A DNA stretch of 64,000 bases, from NCBI RefSeq assembly GCF_011058165.1, contig NZ_JAALEG010000010.1, positions 49,136 to 113,135 on the forward strand, written 5' to 3'. The DNA is from Rhodococcus aetherivorans (GTDB lineage: Bacteria; Actinomycetota; Actinomycetes; Mycobacteriales; Mycobacteriaceae). This document shows, piece by piece, positions 42,591 through 51,391 of the stretch (the first letter of the stretch is position 1; every line of letters starts with the position of its first letter). The translations under genes and the position numbers were made by a program. Under the pieces are notes generated by a model. The model was not told the DNA's origin and ran no database searches. It worked only from the letters and a program-made list of their open reading frames with translations.

Positions 42591-43316
42591 TCAGCGGACG
42601 ATCAGCGAATCACCCACGGCCAGAACGCCGTCCGATGCCACGTCGGCGTAGATGCCGATGCAGGGGGCGGGCTTGCCGCCCGCCCGGTTCGGGACGCGGT
42701 TGCGGTCGGTGACGGTGCGCAGCATGTCGCGCCGGGCCGGCACCTCCTGGTGCGGCAGCGTCACCATCACACACCGCGCCGTGCGCTGCGTCGGCACGAG
42801 CGCGACGGAACCGGCCTCGACACGCCGGCCCAGCCAGTCGTCCTCGACGAATCCGGTGTCGCCGGTCGAGACCACGAGGTTGGGCCGGAAGCGGCGCAGC
42901 GCGACACCGGCCGTGTCGCCCGTGCCGAGCGCCTCCACGGCGGCCGTCGTGAGCAGGTGCAACGGCGCCTCGTCGTAGGTGCGGGGGCGGGCCTCCAGGG
43001 TCAACGCACGCCCGGTCAGCTCGGACAGCAGCCCGGGGGTGCGCGGGTCGTCGCCGCGGGTGCACCGGCCGTCGGGCAGCGTGATCTCGAGGACGGACGG
43101 ATCCGACGGGTCGGCGTCGTCGAGCAGGCGGGCACGGCACTCGAGCAGCCGCGACCAGGCCCGCACCTTCTTCGCTGACGCGACGGTGCCGGTCTCGGCG
43201 TCGATCACCGCCCACATGTGGTCGCCGCGCAGCCCGTCGGACTCGATCGCCGCCGACTGCAGTTGCTCGCCGCCGAACGACTTGACCGGGTAACGCCAGA
43301 GCTGAGAGACCTGCAC
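42591..43316 (-). CDS. MOSC-domain protein with N-terminal beta barrel
   Basis: A 241-residue protein. The N-terminal MOSC_N part reads VSQLWRYPVKSFGGEQLQSA. The MOSC domain (about residues 115-235) has RRFRPNLVV and the motif TQRTARCVMVT with the cysteine typical of molybdenum-cofactor sulfurase C-terminal domains. Relatives (YcbX, mARC) handle molybdenum cofactor and reduce N-hydroxylated compounds. GTG 43316 is chosen because similarity begins there; the open frame continues far upstream but antisense to the LLM gene. A dispersed 46-bp palindrome occupies the divergent promoter region. Confidence 0.85.
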   Translation of the reverse strand: MQVSQLWRYPVKSFGGEQLQSAAIESDGLRGDHMWAVIDAETGTVASAKKVRAWSRLLECRARLLDDADPSDPSVLEITLPDGRCTRGDDPRTPGLLSELTGRALTLEARPRTYDEAPLHLLTTAAVEALGTGDTAGVALRRFRPNLVVSTGDTGFVEDDWLGRRVEAGSVALVPTQRTARCVMVTLPHQEVPARRDMLRTVTDRNRVPNRAGGKPAPCIGIYADVASDGVLAVGDSLIVR

Positions 43317-43334
43317 AACGGCCCAGCATACGGA

Positions 43335-43380
43335 CCGGTGTGTCCTTCGGGCGGTCGTGGCAGCCCGAAGGACGCACCGG
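43335..43380. repeat. Dispersed 46-bp palindromic element, copy 1
   Basis: CCGGTGTGTCCTTCGGGC (43335-43352) pairs with 43363-43380 at 17 of 18 positions around a 10-nt loop. A second copy with the same 18-10-18 layout lies at 56325-56370. This copy stands between the divergent MOSC and LLM genes, so it is not a simple operon terminator. Confidence 0.75.
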
Positions 43381-43400
43381 CGCAGCCTAAGGTGTGGCGT

Positions 43401-44375
43401 ATGAGCGATGATGCGACGCCGCGCCGTTGGGGCCTGACTATCCCTCTCGACGGCATTTCCCTGCCGGATCAGCGAAACCTGATCGCCGAACTGCCCGACC
43501 TCGGCTACACCGACGTGTGGTCGTCCGAGAGCAGCGTGGCCGACGCCTTCACGCCCCTGGCGCTGGCGAGTGTGTGGGCACCGACGCTGCGCCTGGGCAC
43601 CGCGATCGTCCCGGTGTTCACGCGCGGCCCGGCCACCCTGGCGATCTCCGCGGCCACTCTCGCCGCCGCCGCCCCGGGCCGCTTCGTCCTCGGCGTCGGA
43701 ACCTCGTCCAACGTGATCGTCGAGAAGTGGAACAGCACCCCGTTCGAGGAGCCGTTCAAGCGGGCCCGCGACACGCTGCAGTTCCTGCGCGCCGCGCTCG
43801 CCGGTGAGAAGGTCACCCACAAGTACGACACGTTCGAGGTCAGCGGGTTCCGGGCCGGCCTCGTCCCCGATCCCGCCCCGCCCCTGCTGCTCGCCGCCCT
43901 GCGGCCCGGCATGCTGCGCCTCGCCGGACGCGAGGCCGACGGTGCGATCGTCAACTGGCTCTCGGCCGACGACGTGCGCACCGTCGCGCCGTACGTGCAC
44001 GAGGGTGGAGCGGGCAAGGAGATCGTCGCCCGCATCTTCGTGCTGCCCGGCTTCGACGCCGAGACCGCCCGCAGCATCGGCCGTCGCATGATCGCCGCCT
44101 ATATGAACGTCCCCGTCTACCGTGCCTTCCACGAATTCCTGGGCCGCAGCGAGGATTTCGAGGGCATGTGGCGGTTGTGGGGGGAGGGGGAGCGGTCGGC
44201 GGCCCTCGCCGCGATCCCGGATCACGTGGTGGATCAGCTGGTCGTGCACGGTCCGCCGGAGGCGTGCCGGGAGCACATCGAACGGTACGTCGAGGCGGGT
44301 GTGACCACCCCCGTGATCGCGATGACCACCGCGGGCGATCCTACGGAGATGATCCGGGCCCTCGCCCCACGCTGA
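43401..44375 (+). CDS. LLM-class F420-dependent oxidoreductase (Rv3093c-like)
   Basis: A 324-residue luciferase-like protein. Blocks include GLTIPLDGISLPDQRNLIAE, LGYTDVWSSESSVADAFTPL, APTLRLGTAIVPVFTRGPAT and GRFVLGVGTSSNVIVEKWNS. This set resembles the Rv3093c-type F420 subfamily of mycobacteria. ATG 43401 is chosen at the family start. It is divergent from the MOSC gene and followed by an unrelated hydrolase. The substrate is unknown. Confidence 0.85.
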   Translation: MSDDATPRRWGLTIPLDGISLPDQRNLIAELPDLGYTDVWSSESSVADAFTPLALASVWAPTLRLGTAIVPVFTRGPATLAISAATLAAAAPGRFVLGVGTSSNVIVEKWNSTPFEEPFKRARDTLQFLRAALAGEKVTHKYDTFEVSGFRAGLVPDPAPPLLLAALRPGMLRLAGREADGAIVNWLSADDVRTVAPYVHEGGAGKEIVARIFVLPGFDAETARSIGRRMIAAYMNVPVYRAFHEFLGRSEDFEGMWRLWGEGERSAALAAIPDHVVDQLVVHGPPEACREHIERYVEAGVTTPVIAMTTAGDPTEMIRALAPR

Positions 44376-44553
44376 GTGCCGGATCCGCGCCGGGGCGGTC
44401 GACCGCGAATCGAGCGCGCCACTGTCCGGGAACCGTGCGGCAGTTCCGTGCCGATCGGTTCGGCGCCGAGCGTCGTCACGATTCGGTCGCGGCGGTAACG
44501 TCCCCGTCGGGCACCGACGACATTCCGGGCAGATCGACCGCTGGGAGGCCGCG

Positions 44554-45465
44554 ATGCCTGGACCGGATCTGCGTCGGGTGACCGTCGCCGCCGACGACGG
44601 CCTGCCCCTGTCGGTGCGGGTGCACGGACCCGCCGACGCGCCCGTCACGGTCGTGCTGGTGCACGGGCACTGCCTGCGCACCGACAGCTGGTCGGCGGTG
44701 CGCGAGCGCCTTGCCGGGCAGGCCGGCGCGGCGGTCCGCATCGTCGCCTACGACCAGCGCGGTCACGGACGGTCGGGGGTCGGCGCGCCCGAGACGTACA
44801 CCATCGAGCAGCTCGCCCACGACCTCGACGCCGTGCTGCGCACCGTCGTGCCCCGCGGGCCCGTGGTGCTGGCGGGGCACTCGATGGGCGGGATGGTGGC
44901 GATGGCCTACGCACGGCTGTACCCGGAGGCGATCGGCAGCCGCGTCGTCGCCGCCGCGCTCGTCGCGACCGCGGCGAGCGGCCTGGCCGACCTGGGGCTC
45001 GGCCGCTACCTGCGGCACCCGGCGGTGTCCGTGCTGCACCGCGCGGTGCGACGGGCGCCGCGGGTGATGCAGGGATCGATGCGCGTCGGCGGGCGGATGT
45101 GCGCGCCGGTGGTCCGTCGCGGCACCACGGATTCGTGGGCGCGTTCGCTGGCGACGACCCTGACGAACGAGACGTCGATCGTGACGCTCTCGCGTTTCCT
45201 TGCGGCGTTCGCGGTGCTGGACGAGTCGGCGGCGCTGGCCGTGCTCGCGGCGATCCCGGTCCTGGTGGTCGGCGGGTCGGCCGACGAGCTGACCCCGTTC
45301 GCGCATTCGCGGGCCATCGCCGCGCGGCTGCCGGCCGCCGAACTGGTGCGGGTCGACGGCGCGGGGCACTCGCTCATCGTCGAGCGCGCCGACGAGGTGG
45401 CGGCCGCGCTGCTGCGACTGCTCACCCACGTTCGGGGGGTGGCCACCCCCGTCGGGGTCGTGTAG
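44554..45465 (+). CDS. Alpha/beta-hydrolase
   Basis: A 303-residue alpha/beta-hydrolase. The oxyanion region is VLVHGHCLRTDSW, the nucleophile elbow is LAGHSMGGMVAM (Ser), the acid is in GGSADELTPF and the histidine in DGAGHSLIVE. GGGAGG lies 6 bases before ATG 44554. A crotonase gene starts 11 bases after its stop, so it likely belongs to a small operon with fatty-acyl functions. It could be an esterase, thioesterase or lipase; sequence does not settle this. Confidence 0.87.
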   Translation: MPGPDLRRVTVAADDGLPLSVRVHGPADAPVTVVLVHGHCLRTDSWSAVRERLAGQAGAAVRIVAYDQRGHGRSGVGAPETYTIEQLAHDLDAVLRTVVPRGPVVLAGHSMGGMVAMAYARLYPEAIGSRVVAAALVATAASGLADLGLGRYLRHPAVSVLHRAVRRAPRVMQGSMRVGGRMCAPVVRRGTTDSWARSLATTLTNETSIVTLSRFLAAFAVLDESAALAVLAAIPVLVVGGSADELTPFAHSRAIAARLPAAELVRVDGAGHSLIVERADEVAAALLRLLTHVRGVATPVGVV

Positions 45466-45475
45466 GCAGGAGCAC

Positions 45476-46276
45476 ATGACCGACATGCGCACCGACCAGC
45501 CCGCCGCCGTTCTCATCGCTGTCGACGAGGCCTCCGGTATCGGCCTGCTCACCCTGAACCGTCCCGATCAGCGAAACCCGTTGTCCGCGGCGGCGATGCG
45601 CGAGGTCACGATGGGACTGCGCGCGCTGTCCGCGGAGTCCACGACCCGGGTGATCGTGATCCGCGCCGAGGGACCGGTGTTCTCCGCCGGTCACGACCTG
45701 CGCGAGATGATCGGCCGCACCCTCGAGGACGAGCGGGTCATCTTCGACACCTGCACCGAGATGATGCAGACCGTGCAGTCGGTGCCGCAGCCGGTGATCG
45801 CGTCGGTGCAGGGTGCGGCCGTCGCGGCCGGGTGCCAGCTGGTGGCGTCGTGCGACCTGGCGGTCGCGTCGTCGGACGCGGTGTTCGGCACCCCGGGGGT
45901 GAAGATCGGCCTGTTCTGCTCCACGCCGATGGTCGCGCTCAGCCGCGCGGTGGGGCGCAAGCGGGCCATGCAGATGCTGCTCACGGGCGAAACCATCGAT
46001 GCGGAGACGGCCGCGGACTGGGGGCTGGTCAACTTCGTCGTCGACCCGGCGGCGCTGGAAACCGAGACCGCCGCGCTGGCCGCGAAGATCGTCTCGGCGT
46101 CGCCGGCGACGGTGCGGATCGGCAAGGAGGCCTTCTACCGGCAGATCGAGCTGCCGCAGGAACAGGCCTACGAGGCGATGGCCGAAACCATGGCGACCAA
46201 CGCGATGATCTGCGACGCGCAGGAGGGCATGACCGCGTTCGTGGAGAAGCGCCGTCCCGTATGGCAGGGCCGCTAG
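45476..46276 (+). CDS. Enoyl-CoA hydratase/isomerase family protein (ECHDC3-like)
   Basis: A 266-residue crotonase. Oxyanion-hole blocks are PVFSAGHDLREM and SVQGAAVAAGCQLVASCDLA. The catalytic region reads FGTPGVKIGLFCSTPMVALS, where the usual second glutamate is missing, as in the ECHDC3-like group. Classical hydratase activity is therefore doubtful, and isomerase or another crotonase reaction is possible. AGGAG lies just before ATG 45476. It may share a transcript with the hydrolase upstream. Confidence 0.85.
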   Translation: MTDMRTDQPAAVLIAVDEASGIGLLTLNRPDQRNPLSAAAMREVTMGLRALSAESTTRVIVIRAEGPVFSAGHDLREMIGRTLEDERVIFDTCTEMMQTVQSVPQPVIASVQGAAVAAGCQLVASCDLAVASSDAVFGTPGVKIGLFCSTPMVALSRAVGRKRAMQMLLTGETIDAETAADWGLVNFVVDPAALETETAALAAKIVSASPATVRIGKEAFYRQIELPQEQAYEAMAETMATNAMICDAQEGMTAFVEKRRPVWQGR

Positions 46277-46316
46277 GCTTATCGAGCGTTAAGTCTGGAC
46301 CATTGGTTGGACGTCC

Positions 46317-46322
46317 TATAAC
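46317..46322 (+). promoter_or_regulatory. Possible -10 element of the acyl-CoA synthetase gene
   Basis: TATAAC lies 10 bases before ATG 46333, giving a leader of a few bases only. No ribosome binding site is seen before that ATG, consistent with a leaderless message. Confidence 0.35.
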
Positions 46323-46332
46323 GTGTCCGATC

Positions 46333-47850
46333 ATGAGCTCAGACCCGCGCGCGAACACCGTCGACGGCGTGCTGCACCGCAGCGCCGCCCGCTTCCCCCA
46401 CCGCACCGCCCTGCGGTTCGGCGACCGCACCCTCACCTACCGTGAACTCGACGACGCGGTCACCCGGGCGGCCGCCCGGCTGCGCGCGCTGGGCCTGGAC
46501 CAGGGCGATCGCGTCGCCGCGTACGGCACCAACTCCGACGCCTACGTCGTCGGGTACCTCGCCGTCGCCCGGGCCGGCCTGGTACACGTGCCGATCAACT
46601 ACGCGCTGCGCGGCGAGGAACTGAGCTACCTGCTCGGTCAGTCCGGGGCGCGTGCCGTCCTCGTCGACCCCGCCCTGGCCGGCAACCTCGAGCAGGTGCT
46701 CGCCGACGTCCCGGCCGAACACGTCCTGCCGCTACGCGACGCCGACGACTCGCTGCTCACCGCCGCGTGCGCGGGCGAGGTTCCGGAACTCGACGTGACC
46801 GTCTCCGACGCCGACCTCGTGCAGTTGCTCTACACCTCCGGCACCACGTCGAAGCCCAAGGGCGCCATGATGCCCCACCGGGCGCTGGTGCACGAGTACA
46901 CCTCGTCGATCGTCGCGCTGGACCTGGCTGCGGACGACAACCCCCTGGTCTGCATGCCGCTCTACCACTCGGCCGGCATGCACGTGTTCATGATGCCGTA
47001 CCTGGCCGTCGGCGCCACGATCACGCTGCTGCCCGCCCCCGACATCCCGGAGATCCTCCGGCTCGTCGAGTCCGAGCGCATCGGCTCGCTGTTCCTCGCC
47101 CCCACGGTGTGGGTGCCGCTGGCGAACCACCCCGACCTCGAGACCCGCGATCTGTCGTCGTTGCGCAAGGCCCAGTACGGCGCGTCGATCATGCCCGTCA
47201 CCGTGCTGAACCGGCTCCGCGGGCGCTACCCCGACCTGGGGTTCTACAACTGCTTCGGTCAATCCGAGATCGGTCCGCTGGCAACGGTTCTGCGCCCGGA
47301 GGAGCACGAGGACCGGCCGTCGTCGTGCGGGAGGGCGGTGCTGTTCGTCGAGACCCGCGTCGTCGACGCCGACGGCAACGACGTGCCCGACGGTGAGTCC
47401 GGCGAGGTGCTGTACCGGTCGCCGCAGCTGTGCCTGGGTTACTGGGAGAACCCGGAGGCCACCGCGGAAGCGTTCCGCGACGGCTGGTTCCACTCCGGCG
47501 ACCTCGTCACGCGCGACGCCGAGGGCTACATCACCGTCGTCGACCGCATCAAGGACGTCATCAACACCGGCGGCATCCTCGTCGCCTCCCGGGAGGTGGA
47601 GGACGCGCTCTACACCCACGAGGCCGTCGCCGAGGTGGCGGTCATCGGCACGCCCGACGAGAAGTGGATCGAGGCCGTCACCGCCGTCGTCGTGCTGCGC
47701 GACGGCGCGGATGTCGACGAGCGCGAGCTGATCGACCACGTCAAGCAGCGGCTCGCGCCGTTCAAGGTGCCGAAGCTCGTCCGGTTCGTGGACACGTTGC
47801 CGCGCAACCAGAGTGGCAAGCTGCTCAAGCGCGAGCTGCGCACCACGTGA
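46333..47850 (+). CDS. AMP-dependent acyl-CoA synthetase (FadD-like)
   Basis: A 505-residue adenylate-forming ligase. It has the ATP loop LLYTSGTTSKPKGAMMPH, the A5-type segment YNCFGQSEIGPL, the hinge VDRIKDVINTGGILVASREV and the catalytic lysine in RNQSGKLLKRELR. Fatty or aryl acids are likely substrates. The stop codon lies inside the left arm of an intergenic palindrome (47847-47901), and an acyl-CoA dehydrogenase gene begins 77 bases on. The pair looks like the first two steps of beta-oxidation. Confidence 0.9.
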   Translation: MSSDPRANTVDGVLHRSAARFPHRTALRFGDRTLTYRELDDAVTRAAARLRALGLDQGDRVAAYGTNSDAYVVGYLAVARAGLVHVPINYALRGEELSYLLGQSGARAVLVDPALAGNLEQVLADVPAEHVLPLRDADDSLLTAACAGEVPELDVTVSDADLVQLLYTSGTTSKPKGAMMPHRALVHEYTSSIVALDLAADDNPLVCMPLYHSAGMHVFMMPYLAVGATITLLPAPDIPEILRLVESERIGSLFLAPTVWVPLANHPDLETRDLSSLRKAQYGASIMPVTVLNRLRGRYPDLGFYNCFGQSEIGPLATVLRPEEHEDRPSSCGRAVLFVETRVVDADGNDVPDGESGEVLYRSPQLCLGYWENPEATAEAFRDGWFHSGDLVTRDAEGYITVVDRIKDVINTGGILVASREVEDALYTHEAVAEVAVIGTPDEKWIEAVTAVVVLRDGADVDERELIDHVKQRLAPFKVPKLVRFVDTLPRNQSGKLLKRELRTT

Positions 47851-47901
47851 CCGAATGTCACATGAGTTCGATCGAAGTGAAGCGGTGTGACATTCGGTCA
47901 C
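47847..47901. repeat. Dispersed CCGAATGTCACA palindrome, copy 1
   Basis: GTGACCGAATGTCACA (47847-47862) and its exact complement (47886-47901) flank a 23-nt spacer that itself contains TTCGATCGAA. A related, longer palindrome is at 57285-57335. The left arm includes the stop codon of the upstream synthetase gene. Confidence 0.75.
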
Positions 47902-47927
47902 ACGCGACGGAAGGCTGAAGGACACCG

Positions 47928-49079
47928 ATGGTCAAGAAGCACGTGCCGTCCTGGCACGACGACGAGGTACAGGCAGTCTCCGAACTCGCCCGTGACTTCT
48001 TCGAGCGCGAGGTGATGGCCCGCGCCGAGGAGTGGGACGCGCAGCGGCGCATCGATCGCGAGGTGTGGCTCGCCGCAGGCAAGCTCGGGCTGCTGCTGTG
48101 CTCGGTGCCGGAGGAGTACGGCGGCGGTGGCGGCACCTTCGCCCACGATCTGGCCGTCTTCGAGGCGCAGGGCTACTCGGGTGACCTCGCACTGGGCATC
48201 TCGGTGCACAGCGGCATCGTCGCCCACTACATCCTCGAGTACGGCAGCGAGGAGCAGAAGCGGACCTGGTTGCCCGGCATGGCAACCGGTGAGATCCTCG
48301 GCGCGATCGGCATGACCGAGCCGGGCGCCGGCTCGGACCTCAAGGCCATCAAGACCACCGCGATCCGCGACGGCGACACATACGTGGTCAACGGCTCGAA
48401 GACCTTCATCACCAACGGCTCGTCGGCCGACGTCATCGTGCTCGCCGTCAAGACCGACCCCAAGGCCGGTGCCAAGGGCGTGTCCCTGCTCATCGTCGAC
48501 CTGCGCGACTGCCCCGGCTTCGCGGTCGGGCGGGTGCTGGACAAGGTCGGCCAGCACGGCGCCGACACCTCCGAGCTGTCGTTCACCGACGTGCGGGTGC
48601 CGGTGGCGAACCTGCTCGGCGGGAGCGAGGGGCAGGGCTTCGCGCAGCTGATGGCGCAGCTGGTGCAGGAGCGGCTGATCATCGGCGCGCAGGCCGCCGG
48701 CGCGATGGAGCGCGCGGTCGAGGAGACCGTCCGCTACACGAAGGAGCGGCAGGCGTTCGGGCACAGCCTGTTCGAGTTCCAGAACACCGCGTTCGAGCTG
48801 GCGGAGTGCCGGACCATCGCCCGGACGTGCCAGGTGTTCCTGGATCACTGCATCGAGCAGCACCTGAAGGGCGAGCTCGACGACGCGGACGCCGCGATGG
48901 TCAAGTACTGGCTGACCGACAGGCAGTGCGAGGTGATCGACCGCTGCGTGCAGCTGCACGGCGGCTACGGCTACATGCGCGAGTACCTGATCGCGCGGAT
49001 GTACGAGGACGCCCGCGTGCAGCGGATCTACGCAGGCGCCAACGAGGTGATGAAGCAGATCATCGCCCGCTCCCTCTGA
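47928..49079 (+). CDS. Acyl-CoA dehydrogenase
   Basis: A 383-residue dehydrogenase. It has AIGMTEPGAGSDLKAIKTTA and GSKTFITNGSSADVIVLAVK in the FAD-contact region. VQLHGGYGYMREYLIARMYE and RVQRIYAGANEVMKQIIARS close the protein. The SCAD-type glutamate position near the C-terminus is Ala (IYAGAN), while LVQERLIIGAQ places a glutamate where isovaleryl- and long-chain dehydrogenases have their base. It should be active on long or branched acyl-CoA. GAAGGAC lies before ATG 47928. Confidence 0.9.
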   Translation: MVKKHVPSWHDDEVQAVSELARDFFEREVMARAEEWDAQRRIDREVWLAAGKLGLLLCSVPEEYGGGGGTFAHDLAVFEAQGYSGDLALGISVHSGIVAHYILEYGSEEQKRTWLPGMATGEILGAIGMTEPGAGSDLKAIKTTAIRDGDTYVVNGSKTFITNGSSADVIVLAVKTDPKAGAKGVSLLIVDLRDCPGFAVGRVLDKVGQHGADTSELSFTDVRVPVANLLGGSEGQGFAQLMAQLVQERLIIGAQAAGAMERAVEETVRYTKERQAFGHSLFEFQNTAFELAECRTIARTCQVFLDHCIEQHLKGELDDADAAMVKYWLTDRQCEVIDRCVQLHGGYGYMREYLIARMYEDARVQRIYAGANEVMKQIIARSL

Positions 49080-49115
49080 GCCCGCCCCGGGTGGAGGGTT
49101 CCCGCGAGGAACCCT

Positions 49116-49580
49116 TCACCTGCCGGCCTGCCGGGTGTGGTGGGCCAGCACCTTCGCGAGCAGGACGGCGAGCTGGTCGCGCTCGGTCGGGTCGAGCGGC
49201 GCGAACGCCTCGTCCTGCGCCGCGACGAGCACGTCGTCGAGGGTGCGCAGGTGCTGCCGCCCGCGGCGGGTGACGCTGATGATGTTGCGGCGCCGATCGG
49301 TGGGATCGGGGCTGCGGTCGACGAGCCGCCGGTCGGCCAGCTCGTTGACGGTGGCGACGATGTCGCTGCGGTCCATCCCCGCGCGACGGCCGAGATCCGT
49401 CTGACACAGCGAGCCGTACTCCTCGAGTGCCGCGAGCGCGCGGTAGTGGTAGCCGCGGGCGTCGGCCTGGCCGAGCCGGTCGACCACCACCCGGTGCACG
49501 TGGCGGGCGGATTGGGTCAGCAGCCAGCTCGGGAGCCGCTCGAGCCTCGTGGGCGCGGTCGAAATGTCTGGGTCGGACAT
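49116..49580 (-). CDS. MarR-family transcriptional regulator
   Basis: A 154-residue MarR-type winged-helix protein. The recognition part is LGRRAGMDRSDIVATVNELA, and the wing is in RSPDPTDRRRNIISVTRRGR. The start is ATG 49580, where family similarity begins. It is convergent with the acyl-CoA dehydrogenase gene. No clear operator was found in the 125 bp upstream, which also separates it from the glycosylase gene on the same strand. Confidence 0.85.
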   Translation of the reverse strand: MSDPDISTAPTRLERLPSWLLTQSARHVHRVVVDRLGQADARGYHYRALAALEEYGSLCQTDLGRRAGMDRSDIVATVNELADRRLVDRSPDPTDRRRNIISVTRRGRQHLRTLDDVLVAAQDEAFAPLDPTERDQLAVLLAKVLAHHTRQAGR

Positions 49581-49705
49581 GCCACCAGGGTACGGTTCGA
49601 CGGCCGGAATTCCGACGGTCAGCCGTCGGCGCCGCGGCAGCGCAGCCCCGCGGTACCGGGCCGACGATTCCGGCCCCGGCGGCGCGACCGGCGCGGGGGA
49701 ACTGC

Positions 49706-50644
49706 TCAGCGCCCGCGGTGATCGGTGATCGGCGTGCGGGGTCCCCGTCGCGGGACCCGCCCCGCCCCGCCGGTCGCCATGATCAGTCGCACCGCTCGAT
49801 AACGGTGCGGCCGAAGCGGTTCCAGATACTTCACCATGCCGGCGTCGTCGAGTGGTGCGCCCAGCAGCGACCAGCCGACGATCGTCGCGAGGTGGTAGTC
49901 GCCCACCGACAGCGCGTCCGCGTCGCCGAAGGCGCGCTGCGCGACCTCGGCGGCGGTCCATACGCCCACGCCCGGGATCGAGCGCAGCTTCCGCTGCGCC
50001 TCGGCCGGCGCGAGGTCGACGAGCCGCTCGAGGCGGTCGGCCAGCCGGGCGCAGCTCACGACGGTCCGGGCCCGGCCGGGGTCGACGTTGGCGCGGTGGA
50101 ACTCCCACGACGGGACGCAGCGCCACGTCTCGGCGGCCGGGGGCACCCGCATCCCCTCCGGTGCCGGACCGGGCGCGACGTCGCCGAACCACGTGACGAG
50201 CCGCCGCCACGACGCGAACGCGGCGACGCTGTGCACCCGCTGTTCGAGGATCGCCGGGACCAGGGCCTCGAGGACGCGGCCGGTGCGCGGGATCCGCAGG
50301 GCCGGCAGGCGGCGATGGGCCTCGGCCAGGCTCGGATGCTCGGGCCGGAACCCGGTCGGGTCGTCCTCGGCACCGAGAAGGGTGGGAAGGTGTGCCGACA
50401 GTTCCTCGGCCCCGGCACCCCACGCGTGGCAGCGCACGCCGCGCGGACCGTCCTGCACGAGCCGGTAGGTGACCGGCCCCGACGCCAACCGGGACGTGCG
50501 CCACACGGCCTGCCCGTCGCGGCGATAGCAAGGGTCGTAGGGCCCGCGCTGCAGGGGTTGCAACGTCAGCGCGACGTCCACCGGCCGGGGCAGCTCGGCG
50601 CGGACGACGAGCGCGCCGGTGCTGGGTGGAGCGGGGGAGGGCAC
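49706..50644 (-). CDS. HhH-GPD DNA glycosylase (AlkA-related)
   Basis: A 312-residue DNA-repair glycosylase of the HhH-GPD superfamily. The core holds LEQRVHSVAAFASWRRLV, the hairpin SIPGVGVWTAAEVAQRAFG and the catalytic Asp in LSVGDYHLATIVGW. The N-terminal 130 residues differ from the AlkA at 3033, so lesion range may differ. GTG 50644 with GGTGG upstream is the preferred start. It is divergent from an RNase H gene, and both are nucleic-acid enzymes, but the link is only positional. Confidence 0.83.
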   Translation of the reverse strand: MPSPAPPSTGALVVRAELPRPVDVALTLQPLQRGPYDPCYRRDGQAVWRTSRLASGPVTYRLVQDGPRGVRCHAWGAGAEELSAHLPTLLGAEDDPTGFRPEHPSLAEAHRRLPALRIPRTGRVLEALVPAILEQRVHSVAAFASWRRLVTWFGDVAPGPAPEGMRVPPAAETWRCVPSWEFHRANVDPGRARTVVSCARLADRLERLVDLAPAEAQRKLRSIPGVGVWTAAEVAQRAFGDADALSVGDYHLATIVGWSLLGAPLDDAGMVKYLEPLRPHRYRAVRLIMATGGAGRVPRRGPRTPITDHRGR

Positions 50645-50823
50645 CGGTCCACCGTACTGTGCGACGAGGTGACCGTGCGACGAGGTGCGGATCGAAGGCG
50701 GCGACCCGCCGAGCGTGCGCTTCTCGCGCCGACACGCCGATGGGTGCCGCGATTTCTGCGCAGCCGCGGCGCGTCGGCGCCTCGGGCGCGACGTCGCCCC
50801 TGCCACGGGATATGGTCTGGCAC

Positions 50824-51384
50824 ATGATCATCGTGAGCACCGACGGTTCCTGCCTTCGCAATCCGGGCGGCGCCATCGGATGGGCGTGGGTCAATCACGA
50901 GGGACCGAGCCGCTCGGGCGGGGAGCACTCGGGCACCAATCAGATCGCCGAGCTGCGGGCGCTGCTCGAGGCGCTGAAGGCCCATCCCGGTCCGGAACCG
51001 ATGATCATCGAATCCGACTCGCAGTACGCCATCAAGTGCGCCTCGGAATGGTTGCCGGGCTGGAAGCGCAAGGGCTGGAAGACGGCGACCGGCGCGCCGG
51101 TGAAGAACCTCGATCTGGTCCAGGCCATCGACCGCGTCCTCGCCGACCGGTCCGGGCCGGTGCGGTTCCGGTGGGTGCGCGGACACGTCGGCAACCACTT
51201 CAACGAACTCGCCGACACCCTCGCGGGCGAGGCGGCGCGCGCGCAGGCGGCGGCCCCGCCCGCCCCGAACGCGCCCGTCTCCGAACCGGCCGGGCCCGAG
51301 CCGACCGCCGCACCCGCGCGGGCGAAGAAGGCGGTGCGCCGGACGGTGAAGGTGGTCGAGGAGGTCGAGCTCACCCTCTTCTGA
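50824..51384 (+). CDS. Ribonuclease HI family protein with C-terminal tail
   Basis: A 186-residue protein. The RNase H fold fills about residues 1-135, with acidic catalytic residues in STDGSC, AELRALLEAL, ESDSQYA and NELAD. RWVRGHVGNH supplies the conserved His. It lacks the N-terminal hybrid-binding domain. A Pro/Ala-rich linker leads to a short basic-then-acidic tail (KKAVRRTVKVVEEVELTLF), not seen in minimal RNase HI. It should cut RNA in RNA:DNA hybrids. Confidence 0.88.
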   Translation: MIIVSTDGSCLRNPGGAIGWAWVNHEGPSRSGGEHSGTNQIAELRALLEALKAHPGPEPMIIESDSQYAIKCASEWLPGWKRKGWKTATGAPVKNLDLVQAIDRVLADRSGPVRFRWVRGHVGNHFNELADTLAGEAARAQAAAPPAPNAPVSEPAGPEPTAAPARAKKAVRRTVKVVEEVELTLF

Positions 51385-51391
51385 CGAGCCC

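Noticed and set aside
43317..44741. Extension of the MOSC reading frame by about 475 codons upstream
   Set aside because: The added part is antisense to the LLM gene and shows no domain; MOSC similarity begins at the GTG at 43316.
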